Shown: in pieces, positions 56,006 to 64,000 of the stretch
How positions within the stretch are numbered: position 1 is the first letter of the stretch
Layout of the letters: every line of letters begins with the position of its first letter
Assembly (NCBI RefSeq): GCF_021129305.1
Contig: NZ_JAJOMB010000010.1
Coordinates: forward strand, 186,001-250,000
From: Kineosporia babensis
Lineage (GTDB): Bacteria; Actinomycetota; Actinomycetes; Actinomycetales; Kineosporiaceae
Direction: 5' to 3'
DNA: 64,000 nt
The notes under the pieces: generated by a model
Told to the model about the DNA's origin: nothing
What the model saw: only the letters and a program-made list of their open reading frames with translations
The model's database searches: none
Translations under genes and position numbers: made by a program

Positions 56006-56865
56006 TGCTGCAGTGGCAAGACGCCTGGCAGAGAGCGCTTTACGGGCCGGGCGGCTTCTACCGGCGACCGGAAGGGCCGGCCGGGCACTTCCGGACCGCT
56101 TCGCACGCGGCCCCCGACGAGCTGGCCGAGGCGATCGCCCGGCTCGCCGTTTCGGTGGGGGCAAGCCGAATTGTAGACGTCGGTGCTGGGCGGGGTGAAT
56201 TGCTCACCTCCCTGGTTTCCCAGGATCTGAAAGAGCTTTGGGGCGTCGACGTGGTGGCCCGCCCGCCGGGCCTACCCTCGTCCGTCCAATGGGCCGCGGG
56301 GCTGAACGTGCTGCCGGACGAAGCCTTTGAAGACGCTCTGGTGATCGTCTGGGAGCTTCTCGACGTGGTGCCGCTGCCGGTGCTGGAGATCGACGAAAGG
56401 GGTTGCCCGTCGCTCGTTCTGGTCGACCCGAGAACCGGACGCGAGAAACTGGCGGGACCACCTCGTCCGCAATTTCGGCTCTGGATCGACGAATGGTGGC
56501 CGCCGGACGCCCTGGAGGAGGGCGATCGGCTCGAGGTCGGCCTGCCCCGCGATCTCTTCTGGCGCGACCTGACCGAGCGCGCCTGGCGGGCCGGGGCCCG
56601 AGCCGCACTCTGCGTCGACTACGCCCACACCCGCTCCGAACGCCCTGCTCAGGGCAGCCTGACCGGTTTTCGCAGCGGCCGCGCGGTGCCGCCGCGACCG
56701 GACGGATCGATGGACCTCACCGCGCACGTCGCCATCGACTCGATCGCCGGGACGACCATGTGGACCACTCAGGCCGACGCCCTGGCCGAACTGGGCGTAC
56801 GCGATCAGGAACTGCTCGACCCCGGCGGCCTAGGTGGGTTCGCCTGGCTGCTGCAGATGCCCTGA
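56005..56865 (+). CDS. MidA/NDUFAF7-family (DUF185) SAM-dependent methyltransferase
   Basis: A 286-residue protein. Motif I is IVDVGAGRGELLTSL near 58. The family-specific segments VIVWELLDVVPLPVLEID (the NELLDALPV block) near 115 and PDGSMDLTAHVAIDSIA (the QDLTAHVDF block) near 235 identify DUF185/MidA. In mitochondria the relative NDUFAF7 dimethylates Arg85 of NDUFS2, the NuoD homologue of complex I. A stand-alone nuoD-like gene lies 2.1 kb downstream here, so the same kind of target is plausible but inferred. The 3' end overlaps the convergent PH-domain gene by 36 bp. Confidence 0.85.
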   Translation: MLQWQDAWQRALYGPGGFYRRPEGPAGHFRTASHAAPDELAEAIARLAVSVGASRIVDVGAGRGELLTSLVSQDLKELWGVDVVARPPGLPSSVQWAAGLNVLPDEAFEDALVIVWELLDVVPLPVLEIDERGCPSLVLVDPRTGREKLAGPPRPQFRLWIDEWWPPDALEEGDRLEVGLPRDLFWRDLTERAWRAGARAALCVDYAHTRSERPAQGSLTGFRSGRAVPPRPDGSMDLTAHVAIDSIAGTTMWTTQADALAELGVRDQELLDPGGLGGFAWLLQMP

Positions 56866-58353
56866 CGCCTGGGGCCCGGACCTCTCCATCCAGCGTTCCG
56901 GGCCGGACGCCTTGCGCGCTTGCTCGGCCCGGATCGACTGCACCGCAATGAGTTCCGAGGCCTCGGCCTGATCCAGGTGCGAGGCGGTGGGCGAGACCGG
57001 GCCGGCGGTGGAATGCATGGTGAAAGACGCCAGCCCGAGCCGCCGCTGCAACGGGCCCTGGGTCAGGCCGAGGCTCTGGGTGCGGGCGTGCGGGACGATG
57101 TCGAGGTGCCGGTAGATCCGGCCGCTGCGGATCAGCACGGCCTGGTCGGTGACGCGAACCCCGGAGCGCCCCCAGGAGATCGGGTCCACCCAGCGCGAAC
57201 GCCTCGGCGCGGTGAGGAAATTCGCGGCCGGCCCGGCCCCGGTCAGGCCGGCGTCGACCACGTCCCACGGGTTCTCGCCCGGCCGCACCCCCAGATCGGG
57301 CAGGACCAGCGCGAGCACGCCGACCGCCTCGACCTTGGGCCCGACCGGCAGCAGGGTGCTGCCGGACTCCGAGTCGTTGTCGTCGCCCCCGTACCCGGCG
57401 ATGTTCACGTGCACCGTCCACCAGCCCAGCTGCCGCCAGAGCAGGCCCTGGCTGAGCCGGACCGCCTGCACCCGGCCCGGCGGCACCGTCTGGGTACGCT
57501 GCTCGAGCAGGCCGTAGCGCAGGCGCAGACCGTCGGGCGAGTCGGCGATCCGGAAGCCGAAGCCGTTGCTGAACCGGGTCCAGAGCATGCCCGCGGCGCC
57601 CAGCAGCGGGGCGAACGAACCGGCCAGCGGGCCCGGATGCCCGATCCACAGGCTGATCCCGGCGAGCACCAGCACCCCGCCCACGAAGCCGATCGCCGGG
57701 CCGCTGACCAGCAGCGAAAGGATCAGCCGGCCGACCGGGACCTCCAGGGTGGAGCGCTCGGGCGCCTCCGGGGCCTCCGGCCCGTCGTAACGCACCCCGG
57801 CGGCCGAGGCCAGCAGATGGTTGCGCAGCACCCGGGCGTCGTCCTCGCGCAGGAACGAGAGCGCGACGTTGGACTCCTTGCCGCCGGCCACCTCCACGGT
57901 GAGCCGGGCCAGGCCGAGCAGCCGGGCCAGGAACGGCTGCACCACGTCGACCGCCTGCATCCGGTCCAGCCGGGCCCGGCGCTGCTGCCGGAACAGGATG
58001 CCGGTGTGCAGTTCCAGCGCCTCGTCGAGCACCCGGAACCGGGTGGCCCGCCAGGACGCGAAGGCCAGGCCGACCCCGGCCAGCACGATCAGCAGCAGGA
58101 CCGCCCCGCCGCCGAGCAGCCAGCGCCCGGCCACGTGCGGGCCCTCGAAGTCGGCGTCACCGGCGATGAAGTCGTTGCCGAAGCTCTGCACCACGAACAG
58201 CAGCACCACGGCGATGACCTGCCAGGAACGCAGCAGCGGGGTGGCCGGGTGCATCAGGTGCCACTCGCCGTCGGCCAGGCCGGAGTACGCCGGCAGCCCC
58301 GGTTCCGGCGGCGGCGGTGCGGTGCTGGAGCCGGGTTCGGGCGGCTGGGTCAC
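56830..58353 (-). CDS. YdbT-like bacterial PH-domain membrane protein
   Basis: A 507-residue membrane protein with repeated bPH2 (DUF304) domains. After a Pro-rich start come a first helix pair (~45-105), a PH-like domain (TRFRVLDEALELHTGILFRQQRRARLDRMQAVDVVQP, given in parts: ALELHTGILFRQQRR and RMQAVDVVQP), a second helix pair (~205-255), and two more PH-like modules (RLRYGLLEQRTQTVPPGRVQ; IRSGRIYRHLDIVPHARTQS). B. subtilis YdbS/YdbT form the same pair and are linked to antimicrobial resistance. The GTG overlaps the YdbS-like stop by 4 bp. Confidence 0.9.
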   Translation of the reverse strand: MTQPPEPGSSTAPPPPEPGLPAYSGLADGEWHLMHPATPLLRSWQVIAVVLLFVVQSFGNDFIAGDADFEGPHVAGRWLLGGGAVLLLIVLAGVGLAFASWRATRFRVLDEALELHTGILFRQQRRARLDRMQAVDVVQPFLARLLGLARLTVEVAGGKESNVALSFLREDDARVLRNHLLASAAGVRYDGPEAPEAPERSTLEVPVGRLILSLLVSGPAIGFVGGVLVLAGISLWIGHPGPLAGSFAPLLGAAGMLWTRFSNGFGFRIADSPDGLRLRYGLLEQRTQTVPPGRVQAVRLSQGLLWRQLGWWTVHVNIAGYGGDDNDSESGSTLLPVGPKVEAVGVLALVLPDLGVRPGENPWDVVDAGLTGAGPAANFLTAPRRSRWVDPISWGRSGVRVTDQAVLIRSGRIYRHLDIVPHARTQSLGLTQGPLQRRLGLASFTMHSTAGPVSPTASHLDQAEASELIAVQSIRAEQARKASGPERWMERSGPQASGHLQQPGEPT

Positions 58354-58844
58354 AGCCCCGCCAGCCGGGCCTCGCCGCGGGAGGCCAGCCGGTCGCGTAA
58401 CCGGGCCGCCTCCTGAGCATTCAGCCCCGGGATGCGGGCGTCGGTACCGGCCGAGGCGGTGTGCAGCTGGACGTGCGCCACGTCGAACAACCGGTCGATC
58501 GGGCCGGCCTGCACGTCCACGAACTGCATCCGGCCGTACGGCACCACCACCAGGGCCCGGAACATCACCCCGTGCCGGATCATCAGATCGTCGGCCCGCT
58601 CTGCGTAACCCCAGGCCCCGACCTGGCGCCCGATCAGCCACCATTCCCAGGCGAACGTGGCCACGAGCAGCGCGCTGCCGATCCACAGCCAGGGGGTGAA
58701 CAGCACCGCGAGAACGCTGAACACAACCACGCCAACGGTGTTCAGCAAGGCCGCGATCAGGCGTCTGACCTTGGCCAGGCCCGGCGAGATCGGCGTCCAG
58801 ACCACACCGTCGGCATCGAACACGTCGCCCAGAGTCCCGGCCAT
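58350..58844 (-). CDS. YdbS-like bacterial PH-domain membrane protein
   Basis: A 164-residue protein with two adjacent membrane helices (about residues 28-75) and one bPH2 domain: [22 protein letters not shown], split as [14 protein letters not shown] and [17 protein letters not shown]. It is translationally coupled to the larger YdbT-like gene, the typical two-subunit arrangement. The ATG has no clear ribosome site; a TATAGGTAT sequence about 30 bp upstream may be part of the promoter. It diverges from the nuoD-like gene, 160 bp between starts. Confidence 0.9.
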   Translation of the reverse strand: MAGTLGDVFDADGVVWTPISPGLAKVRRLIAALLNTVGVVVFSVLAVLFTPWLWIGSALLVATFAWEWWLIGRQVGAWGYAERADDLMIRHGVMFRALVVVPYGRMQFVDVQAGPIDRLFDVAHVQLHTASAGTDARIPGLNAQEAARLRDRLASRGEARLAGL

Positions 58845-59004
58845 AGTCGCAGGATGTCACACCCGCCCCGGCATACCTATAGGACGGCTATGTACCCGTC
58901 CCGACGCCCGGATCGCACCTCCCGGCGCCTTCTGCGGCCCGGGTATCCCGCTTCCTGCTGCCGGATCCGCTCCATCCGGGTGGATGCGTGACAGACTCGT
59001 CCGG

Positions 59005-60195
59005 GTGACCTCGACGGAGCCGGCGAGCAGCAGCACGGACCCGCGCGCGCTGACCGTGGCGCTCGGCTCCACCGGCCTGAGCACCTCCGACATGGTCCTC
59101 AACATCGGCCCCCAGCATCCGGCCACGCACGGCGTGCTGCGGCTGCGGATCGTGGTGGACGGCGAGCGGGTGCTGAGCGCCGAGCCGGTCGTCGGTTACA
59201 TGCACCGCGGCGCCGAGAAGCTGTTCGAGGTGCGCGACTACCGGCAGATCATCGTGCTGGCCAACCGGCACGACTGGCTCTCGGCGTTCGCCAACGAGCT
59301 CGGCGTGGTGCTGGCCGCCGAGCAGCTGCTGGGCACCGAGGTACCCGAGCGCGCGGTCTGGGCCCGCACCCTGCTGGCCGAGCTGAACCGCATCCTCAAC
59401 CACCTGATGTTCCTCGGCTCCTACCCGCTCGAGCTGGGCGCGATCACCCCGGTCTTCTACTCCTTCACCGAGCGCGAGGAGCTGCAGGCGGTGATGGAGG
59501 AGATCGCCGGCGGCCGGATCCACTACATGTTCAACCGGGTCGGCGGGCTGAAGGAGGACCTGCCGGCCGGCTGGCTGGCCCGGGTGCAGAAGACCAGCGC
59601 TTCGGTGCGGCGGCGGTTGCCCCGGCTGGAGGGCCTGATCGTCGGTAACGAGATCCTGCAGGCCCGGACTCGAGGGGTCGGGGTGCTCGACCGGCAGACC
59701 GCGGCGGCCTACGGGGTGAGCGGACCGGTGGCGCGAGCCAGCGGGCTGGACGTGGATCTGCGGCGGGACGACCCGTACCTGGCCTACGGCGAGCTGTTCG
59801 CGCCGGGTGGGCCGGGCCGGGTGGTCACCCGCACCGAGGGCGACTGCCTGGCGCGGTTCCAGGTGCTGCTGGAACAGGTTCACGTCAGCCTGGACCTGGT
59901 GGATGCCTGCGTGGACCGGCTGCGCTCACTGCCGCCGGGGCCGATCAACGTGAAACTGCCCAAGGTGCTGAAGGTTCCGCCGGGTCACGTCTACCGGTGG
60001 ACCGAGAACCCGCTGGGCCTGAACGGGTACTACCTGGTCTCGAAGGGCGACAAGGTGCCCTGGCGGCTGAAGCTGCGCTCGGCCTCGTTCAGCAACGTCC
60101 AGGTGCTCAGCCGGCTTCTGCCGGGAACCCTGCTCTCCGATCTGGTCGCGATCCTGGGGTCCACCTTCTTCGTGGTGGGGGACGTCGACAAATGA
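59005..60195 (+). CDS. stand-alone NuoD-like (49-kDa subunit type) protein
   Basis: A 396-residue relative of complex I subunit NuoD/NDUFS2, without other nuo genes nearby. GPQHPATHG (35-43) keeps both His of the quinone cavity, and HRG (67-69) keeps the Arg equivalent to NDUFS2 Arg85. Two cavity residues differ: the quinone-binding Tyr (RLDY in NDUFS2) is Trp91 in RHDW, and the Asp of HALDLGA is Glu143. The C-terminal [18 protein letters not shown] is family-like. GTG at 59005 is chosen because CAGACT, a variant of the local TANNNT box, lies 7 nt upstream; an ATG at 58984 is possible. Streptomyces has a similar extra NuoD2. Confidence 0.88.
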   Translation: MTSTEPASSSTDPRALTVALGSTGLSTSDMVLNIGPQHPATHGVLRLRIVVDGERVLSAEPVVGYMHRGAEKLFEVRDYRQIIVLANRHDWLSAFANELGVVLAAEQLLGTEVPERAVWARTLLAELNRILNHLMFLGSYPLELGAITPVFYSFTEREELQAVMEEIAGGRIHYMFNRVGGLKEDLPAGWLARVQKTSASVRRRLPRLEGLIVGNEILQARTRGVGVLDRQTAAAYGVSGPVARASGLDVDLRRDDPYLAYGELFAPGGPGRVVTRTEGDCLARFQVLLEQVHVSLDLVDACVDRLRSLPPGPINVKLPKVLKVPPGHVYRWTENPLGLNGYYLVSKGDKVPWRLKLRSASFSNVQVLSRLLPGTLLSDLVAILGSTFFVVGDVDK

Positions 60196-60196
60196 C

Positions 60197-60253
60197 AACT
60201 GGGGACGCGGTCGAGGGTTGGTCGCTCAGCAACCCTCGACCGCGTCCCCAGTT
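60197..60253. terminator. perfect 24-bp stem hairpin between nuoD-like and beta-helix genes
   Basis: The left arm (60197-60220, beginning AACTGGGGACGCGG) and right arm (60230-60253, ending CCGCGTCCCCAGTT) are exact reverse complements around a 9-nt loop. The hairpin begins 2 bp past the nuoD-like stop and ends 7 bp before the convergent stop, so it can terminate both genes. Confidence 0.88.
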
Positions 60254-60259
60254 CCCGGA

Positions 60260-61459
60260 TCATTTACGGCACTTGACCGTGCTCGCCCCTTCGCCCGCGT
60301 TTCGCGCAGTGTTGTTGCAGCGCACCACGTTCCCGCTGTGCCGTTTCGTCACGTTGATCGCGTAGCCGTTGCCGCGCACGGTGGACCGGTTGGCGCTGAA
60401 CAGGTTCCGCCAGCCCCAGCCGTCCAGGATCTCGATCACCTTGTAGCCGTCGGCCCGCGAGTCCACCCCGATGTTGCCCGAGATCAGCCAGCCATTGCCC
60501 TTCACGTCGACCCAGCTGTCGCCCTCGGTCATCGCCGAACCGTCGAAGCGGTTGCCGTTCAGCACGCCGCCGCTGGTGCCCTCTTTGATGTCGACGTTCT
60601 CGGCGGTGGTGCCGGAGATCCGGTTGTTCAGGATGAAGTTGTCGTTGCTGGGATCGGGCTTGCAGTCGGTGTACTCGCACCAGTTGCTCTCGGCCGTGCC
60701 GATGTAGATGCCCTCGCCGAACTTCGGCTTCCGGTTGCCGGTGTCGCGGATCGTCAGCCCGCGCACCACATTGCGCCGGCTGCTGGTGCGCAGGTGCACC
60801 GCCTCGTCACCGATCCGCTCGACCAGGAGGTTCTGCAGGCCGATCCCGCGCCCGCGGTCGACCATCACCCCCTTCTGCCCGTTGCGCACGGTGAAACCGT
60901 CCACCCGCCAGTTGGTCGCGCCGTCGAAGTGCAGCGCGTAGCCGCCCTTGATCGCCCCGGCGTCGATCACCGCGTTGCGGCTGCCGCACAGGTAGATCGG
61001 CTTGGCCGCGGAACCGTCGCGGGTGGTGCGGAACTCGCCGTTGTACAGACCGTCGGCGAGCTGGATCGAGGCACCGGGCTCGGCCGTGTCCAGGGCCTTC
61101 TGCAGCTGGTCGCTGGTGGCCACCTTGACCGTGGCCTTGGGGCAGGTGAAGACCCCGATCGGCGCCTTCTTCCACTTGTTCACGGCGGGGAGTTTGGCCC
61201 GGGCAGCGGCGGTTCCGACTTCCTCGCCACTGCCGTCGTCGAGTTGCTCGTACTCCATCGCGTCGCCGGAGCCGTCGGTGCTGCTGCTCTCGGTCGGAGC
61301 TGGGGTGGGAGGCATCACCGGGGCGGGGGTGGCGACGGTTCGCTCGGCGCTGTTCTTCTCGTCGTCACCGCTGTGCCCGACCGCCCAGCCGGCGCCGAAC
61401 GTCACCACCATGCCAAGGGCGGCAGCGGCCATCAGGGGACGATTGACCGGGCTGCTCAT
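60260..61459 (-). CDS. secreted right-handed parallel beta-helix protein
   Basis: A 399-residue exported protein. The N-terminal hydrophobic segment (PLMAAAALGMVVTFGAGWAV, about 8-27) is a signal peptide or anchor, followed by a ~60-residue Pro/Ser/Thr/Glu linker. The body has pectate-lyase/NosD-like coils with strings such as VDGFTVRNGQKGVMV, LQNLLVERIGDEAVHL, RGLTIRDTG and FILNNRISGTTAENVDI. Four Cys in the body may form disulfides. It resembles AlgG/chondroitinase B-type carbohydrate-active beta helices, but no catalytic site can be named. It starts within the end of the next beta-helix gene (4-bp overlap). Confidence 0.88.
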   Translation of the reverse strand: MSSPVNRPLMAAAALGMVVTFGAGWAVGHSGDDEKNSAERTVATPAPVMPPTPAPTESSSTDGSGDAMEYEQLDDGSGEEVGTAAARAKLPAVNKWKKAPIGVFTCPKATVKVATSDQLQKALDTAEPGASIQLADGLYNGEFRTTRDGSAAKPIYLCGSRNAVIDAGAIKGGYALHFDGATNWRVDGFTVRNGQKGVMVDRGRGIGLQNLLVERIGDEAVHLRTSSRRNVVRGLTIRDTGNRKPKFGEGIYIGTAESNWCEYTDCKPDPSNDNFILNNRISGTTAENVDIKEGTSGGVLNGNRFDGSAMTEGDSWVDVKGNGWLISGNIGVDSRADGYKVIEILDGWGWRNLFSANRSTVRGNGYAINVTKRHSGNVVRCNNTARNAGEGASTVKCRK

Positions 61460-64000
61460 CGGCCCACCACCCGACGGCGGCGCGGCGGCACCGGGTTGCG
61501 GCGGGACTCGGCGATGGCCAGGTCGATCACCGTGGTGCCAACCGCCGGGGTCAGTTCCGGCGAGGCCGCCTCCCGGCCCTCACGCACGTCGACCTCAGCG
61601 TCGGGCTGCTGGCGCGGCCGGGTGACCTGGTTGCGCCAGTCCGCGGCCACCGGAGGCTCCAGGTCCAGATCCAGGGCCGGGCGATGGGTGGGGTTACGCC
61701 GCGGTTTCAGCTTGGGCACCGAACGGCGCAGCGTCTCGTTCCGGGCGACCGCGGGTTCACGGGTCGGCTCGGGCTGTGGTTCGGGGTGACGGGTCGGCTG
61801 CGGTTCTGCCCGGCGCACCGGCCTGGACTCGGGCATGGGGGTGGTAGCGGGGTTGCGGGCCGGAGTCGGCTCCGGGGTGATGGGGTTCCGGGGCGGGGCG
61901 GCAGGGTTGCGGGGCAAGGTGGTGGGGTTGCGAACCGGGGTCGGTACCGGGACGGCCACCGGGTTCGGGGCCCAGGCGTCCGGGTCCTGCACCGAATCCG
62001 ACGACGCGACCGGCTCGTTGGCCGGGTGGGGTGCGCGCATCGGCCGGGTGCCCCGGACCGGCCGGGGCTCCGGAACCTGTGCGTACTGATGCTGGTCGGG
62101 CCGATCGGGCTGGTCGAAGGGCAACAGGGTCGCGGGCTCCGGCTCGTACGTCCGCTCCTCACGCCGGCGCCGGTCGCGCTTGGCGGCCGGTTCTTCCTCG
62201 GGCTGCGGCATTTCGTACTGCGGCAGCTCGGACGGCTGAGGCTCGTCCTGGGGTGTTTCGTACGGCAGCTTCTCGTAGTGTGGCACTTCGGGCTTTTCGT
62301 GGGTCTGCACCGGGTTCTCCCGTTCCCGGGCGGCTTCGCTCGCCGGTGGGTGCTCGCCGGTCGGTCCGCCCTTACCCAGCAGTGGATCAGCCAGGTAGGG
62401 GGTTCGGGTACCGCCACGCCGGGGACGGCTCATCAGCAGCAGCAAAAGACCGACGCCGATCCAGACCATCGTGAGCGGATGCAGAAGAATGCTCAGGAGC
62501 GAGTCTTTCGTGACCGTCCGGGACCAACCGGAATCATCGATCTCGATCAGCTGCGGCTGGTCACCGGAAACCCGCACGGTGTCGATCGCCGAGGTGCCCG
62601 AACCACGTAACTGGTTCCCGTTGGCCACACTTCCGGCCACCGCCCCCACGAAGGTGAACGCGTGCAGGGTGGCGCCGGAGGTGGAGTTGTCCCGCAGCGT
62701 GGCCACCGCGTCCCGCACGTGCACCCCGGTCGCCGCGCCGATCACGTTGTTCGAGGTGAGCTCCACCTTGGACTCGTCGCGCACCTGGATCCCGTTGACC
62801 TTGGCGTCCTTGACCGTGTTGCTGCTCAGCAGGATGTCCTTGGCCCGGTCGGAGACCACGATCCCGGAGTGCCCGCCGGTGACCGTGTTTCCCTGCACGG
62901 TGAGCGCCACCCCACCGGCCACATGCACCCCGATCCGGCCGTTGTTGCTGCTCTTGCTCGTGGTCAGGACGTTGTTGCCGAACGGGCGGACCGCGGCGCC
63001 GCTGGGCGAGGGGCCGTCGGCCATCGGGCTGCCGGAGATCACCACCCCGTCGCGGCCGTTCTCGCGCACGTCCAGCAGATTCAGCACCGAGCCCTCGACG
63101 TTGCGGTTGATCACCACGCCGTCGACCGCCGATCGTTCCACCCGGACCCCGGTGACCGTCGCCGAGTCCACGTTCCGGTGCAGCACCAGGCCGTCGACCA
63201 GGCTCTTGCTGATCACCGAGTCGGTCACCCGGGGCCCGGAGGAGCCGGAGATGAACAGCCCGAAGGCGTTTCCGGTCATCGTGGCGTTCTGGATCGCGGA
63301 GGCGAACGAGCCGGACTCGTCCTCCTGCAGGGTGCTGGGCAGTTTGCCCGCGGGCAGGATGTCGGTGTGGCTGGTGGCCCGCTTGGCCACCGGATCGTCG
63401 GTGACCCCGGTGGCGGCGTTGCCGTTGAGTTCGGTGTTCGGCGTCGAGCTGGCCGAGACCACCGACACCCCACCGGTGCGCCCGCTCCAGAACCCGAGCC
63501 GGTTGAACTTCGTGTACGAGACCACCAGCTGGCCGCTGGCCCGCACGTAGGCCCGGCCGTCGGACAGCCGGGTGTCCGGCCGGCCGTGCGACTCGTCCCA
63601 GCTCTGGATGCTGATCGGCGCGGTCGCCGAGCCGTTCAGCCGGATCCGGCCGCCGTCGGTCACGATCGAGGTGAAACCCTCCGGCCCGGAGGACATCTTG
63701 ATCTTCAGCGGGCGGCTGGGGCTGATCGACAGCGTGGCCCCGGGCCCGACCAGGATGTGCTCACGCAGCAGGAACGAGCCGTCGGCCTGCGGAACCAGCT
63801 TGTCGGCGGACAGCTTTCGCAGGTCGGTCCAGCTGTAGGGCTTGCGCCGGGCGGTCAGCACCAGGGTGAACTGGCCGTTCGGCTGGGCCCGGTACGGCCC
63901 GGTGATCTTCTTCTCCTTCTTGACCTGGGCGTTCAGCAGCGCCTGGGTGACCCGCCGGTCCTCCCCGGCCACGATCTCGGCCTGCCGGTCCGGATCTACT
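61456..64000 (-). CDS. beta-helix surface protein with membrane anchor and Arg-Asn-Pro-rich tail, 5' truncated by window edge
   Basis: At least 848 residues; the frame stays open to the right edge, so the N-terminus is missing. From the visible N-terminus: a beta-rich region (GPYRAQPNGQFTLVLTARRK), then a right-handed beta-helix with many short repeats such as SNNVIGAATGVHVRDAVAT and GNTVTGGHSGIVVSDRAKD. A membrane helix (LTMVWIGVGLLLLLM) with following RPRRGG comes next, then a ~320-residue charged, Pro-rich tail containing several RNP units (RNPTTLPRNPAAPPRNP). The topology suggests an external helix and an internal tail. It is the first of a pair with the smaller beta-helix gene. Confidence 0.85.
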   Translation of the reverse strand, partial: VDPDRQAEIVAGEDRRVTQALLNAQVKKEKKITGPYRAQPNGQFTLVLTARRKPYSWTDLRKLSADKLVPQADGSFLLREHILVGPGATLSISPSRPLKIKMSSGPEGFTSIVTDGGRIRLNGSATAPISIQSWDESHGRPDTRLSDGRAYVRASGQLVVSYTKFNRLGFWSGRTGGVSVVSASSTPNTELNGNAATGVTDDPVAKRATSHTDILPAGKLPSTLQEDESGSFASAIQNATMTGNAFGLFISGSSGPRVTDSVISKSLVDGLVLHRNVDSATVTGVRVERSAVDGVVINRNVEGSVLNLLDVRENGRDGVVISGSPMADGPSPSGAAVRPFGNNVLTTSKSSNNGRIGVHVAGGVALTVQGNTVTGGHSGIVVSDRAKDILLSSNTVKDAKVNGIQVRDESKVELTSNNVIGAATGVHVRDAVATLRDNSTSGATLHAFTFVGAVAGSVANGNQLRGSGTSAIDTVRVSGDQPQLIEIDDSGWSRTVTKDSLLSILLHPLTMVWIGVGLLLLLMSRPRRGGTRTPYLADPLLGKGGPTGEHPPASEAARERENPVQTHEKPEVPHYEKLPYETPQDEPQPSELPQYEMPQPEEEPAAKRDRRRREERTYEPEPATLLPFDQPDRPDQHQYAQVPEPRPVRGTRPMRAPHPANEPVASSDSVQDPDAWAPNPVAVPVPTPVRNPTTLPRNPAAPPRNPITPEPTPARNPATTPMPESRPVRRAEPQPTRHPEPQPEPTREPAVARNETLRRSVPKLKPRRNPTHRPALDLDLEPPVAADWRNQVTRPRQQPDAEVDVREGREAASPELTPAVGTTVIDLAIAESRRNPVPPRRRRVVGR

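Overview
The window is a 64 kb stretch of a high-GC actinobacterial chromosome (estimated by eye at about 70% G+C or more). Actinobacterial markers include Lsr2, the tiny ribosomal protein bS22, Rex with the hem genes, DisA/RadA, ClpC and MenA/MenE. Two c-di-GMP-type proteins and secreted beta-helix proteins suggest a free-living, possibly Kineosporia- or Streptomyces-like, organism rather than a mycobacterium; the genus is a guess. Most of the window is housekeeping sequence. I saw no rRNA, tRNA, CRISPR array, insertion sequence or prophage.

Layout, left to right. 1-7.7 kb: the end of a GGDEF/EAL protein, a hypothetical protein, menE-menA (menaquinone), DUF4229, a membrane GGDEF/EAL protein with eroded catalytic motifs, and a small PLDc_N-like membrane protein. 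7.7-9.06 kb: a lower-GC pocket with one hypothetical and one small secreted protein. 9.06-15.2 kb (minus strand): hemL, a histidine phosphatase and the system II cytochrome c maturation genes tlpA-ccdA-resB-ccsB. 15.2-21.9 kb (minus strand): rex-hemA-hemC-hemD-hemB with 4-bp overlaps throughout, a Rex operator upstream, then a glutaredoxin-like gene. 22-30.2 kb: a SerB1-like HAD phosphatase, acyltransferase plus epimerase, bS22, a small HTH protein, AcuC, proC and a PucR regulator. 30.3-32.9 kb: proline dehydrogenase and P5C dehydrogenase. 32.9-37 kb: sugar-phosphate isomerase-like and Ppx/GppA genes, an acid-tailed cysteine protein, a methyltransferase and a tandem-repeat spacer. 37-42.4 kb: radA, disA, mutY, a lone degenerate ABC ATPase and a GNAT. 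42.6-48.4 kb: clpC, a 0.95 kb gene-free stretch, lsr2, a small membrane protein and lysS. 48.4-55.1 kb: an ANTAR regulator, a glycosyltransferase, nadC-nadB-panC and a DUF2520 reductase-like gene. 55.3-60.2 kb: two methyltransferases (the second MidA/NDUFAF7-like), two bacterial PH-domain membrane proteins and a stand-alone NuoD-like gene. 60.3-64 kb: two beta-helix surface proteins, the second cut by the window edge.

How the genes fit together. The hem, ccs and menaquinone genes all supply the respiratory chain. The redox sensor Rex heads the heme operon and has its own operator. Gene order recalls two blocks of Mycobacterium tuberculosis (about Rv0496-Rv0542c and Rv3585-Rv3603c) lying next to each other here. 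Many genes and operons start with the same arrangement, a TANNNT hexamer 6-8 bases before ATG/GTG, as expected of leaderless mRNAs; I used it to choose start codons. Convergent gene pairs are often separated by long, nearly perfect hairpins.

The most unusual items are the MidA-like methyltransferase beside a NuoD paralogue with altered quinone-site residues, a probably catalytically dead GGDEF/EAL protein, a solitary ABC ATPase lacking several consensus residues, an unrecognised 63-residue protein between hemB and hemL, and the lower-GC pocket.
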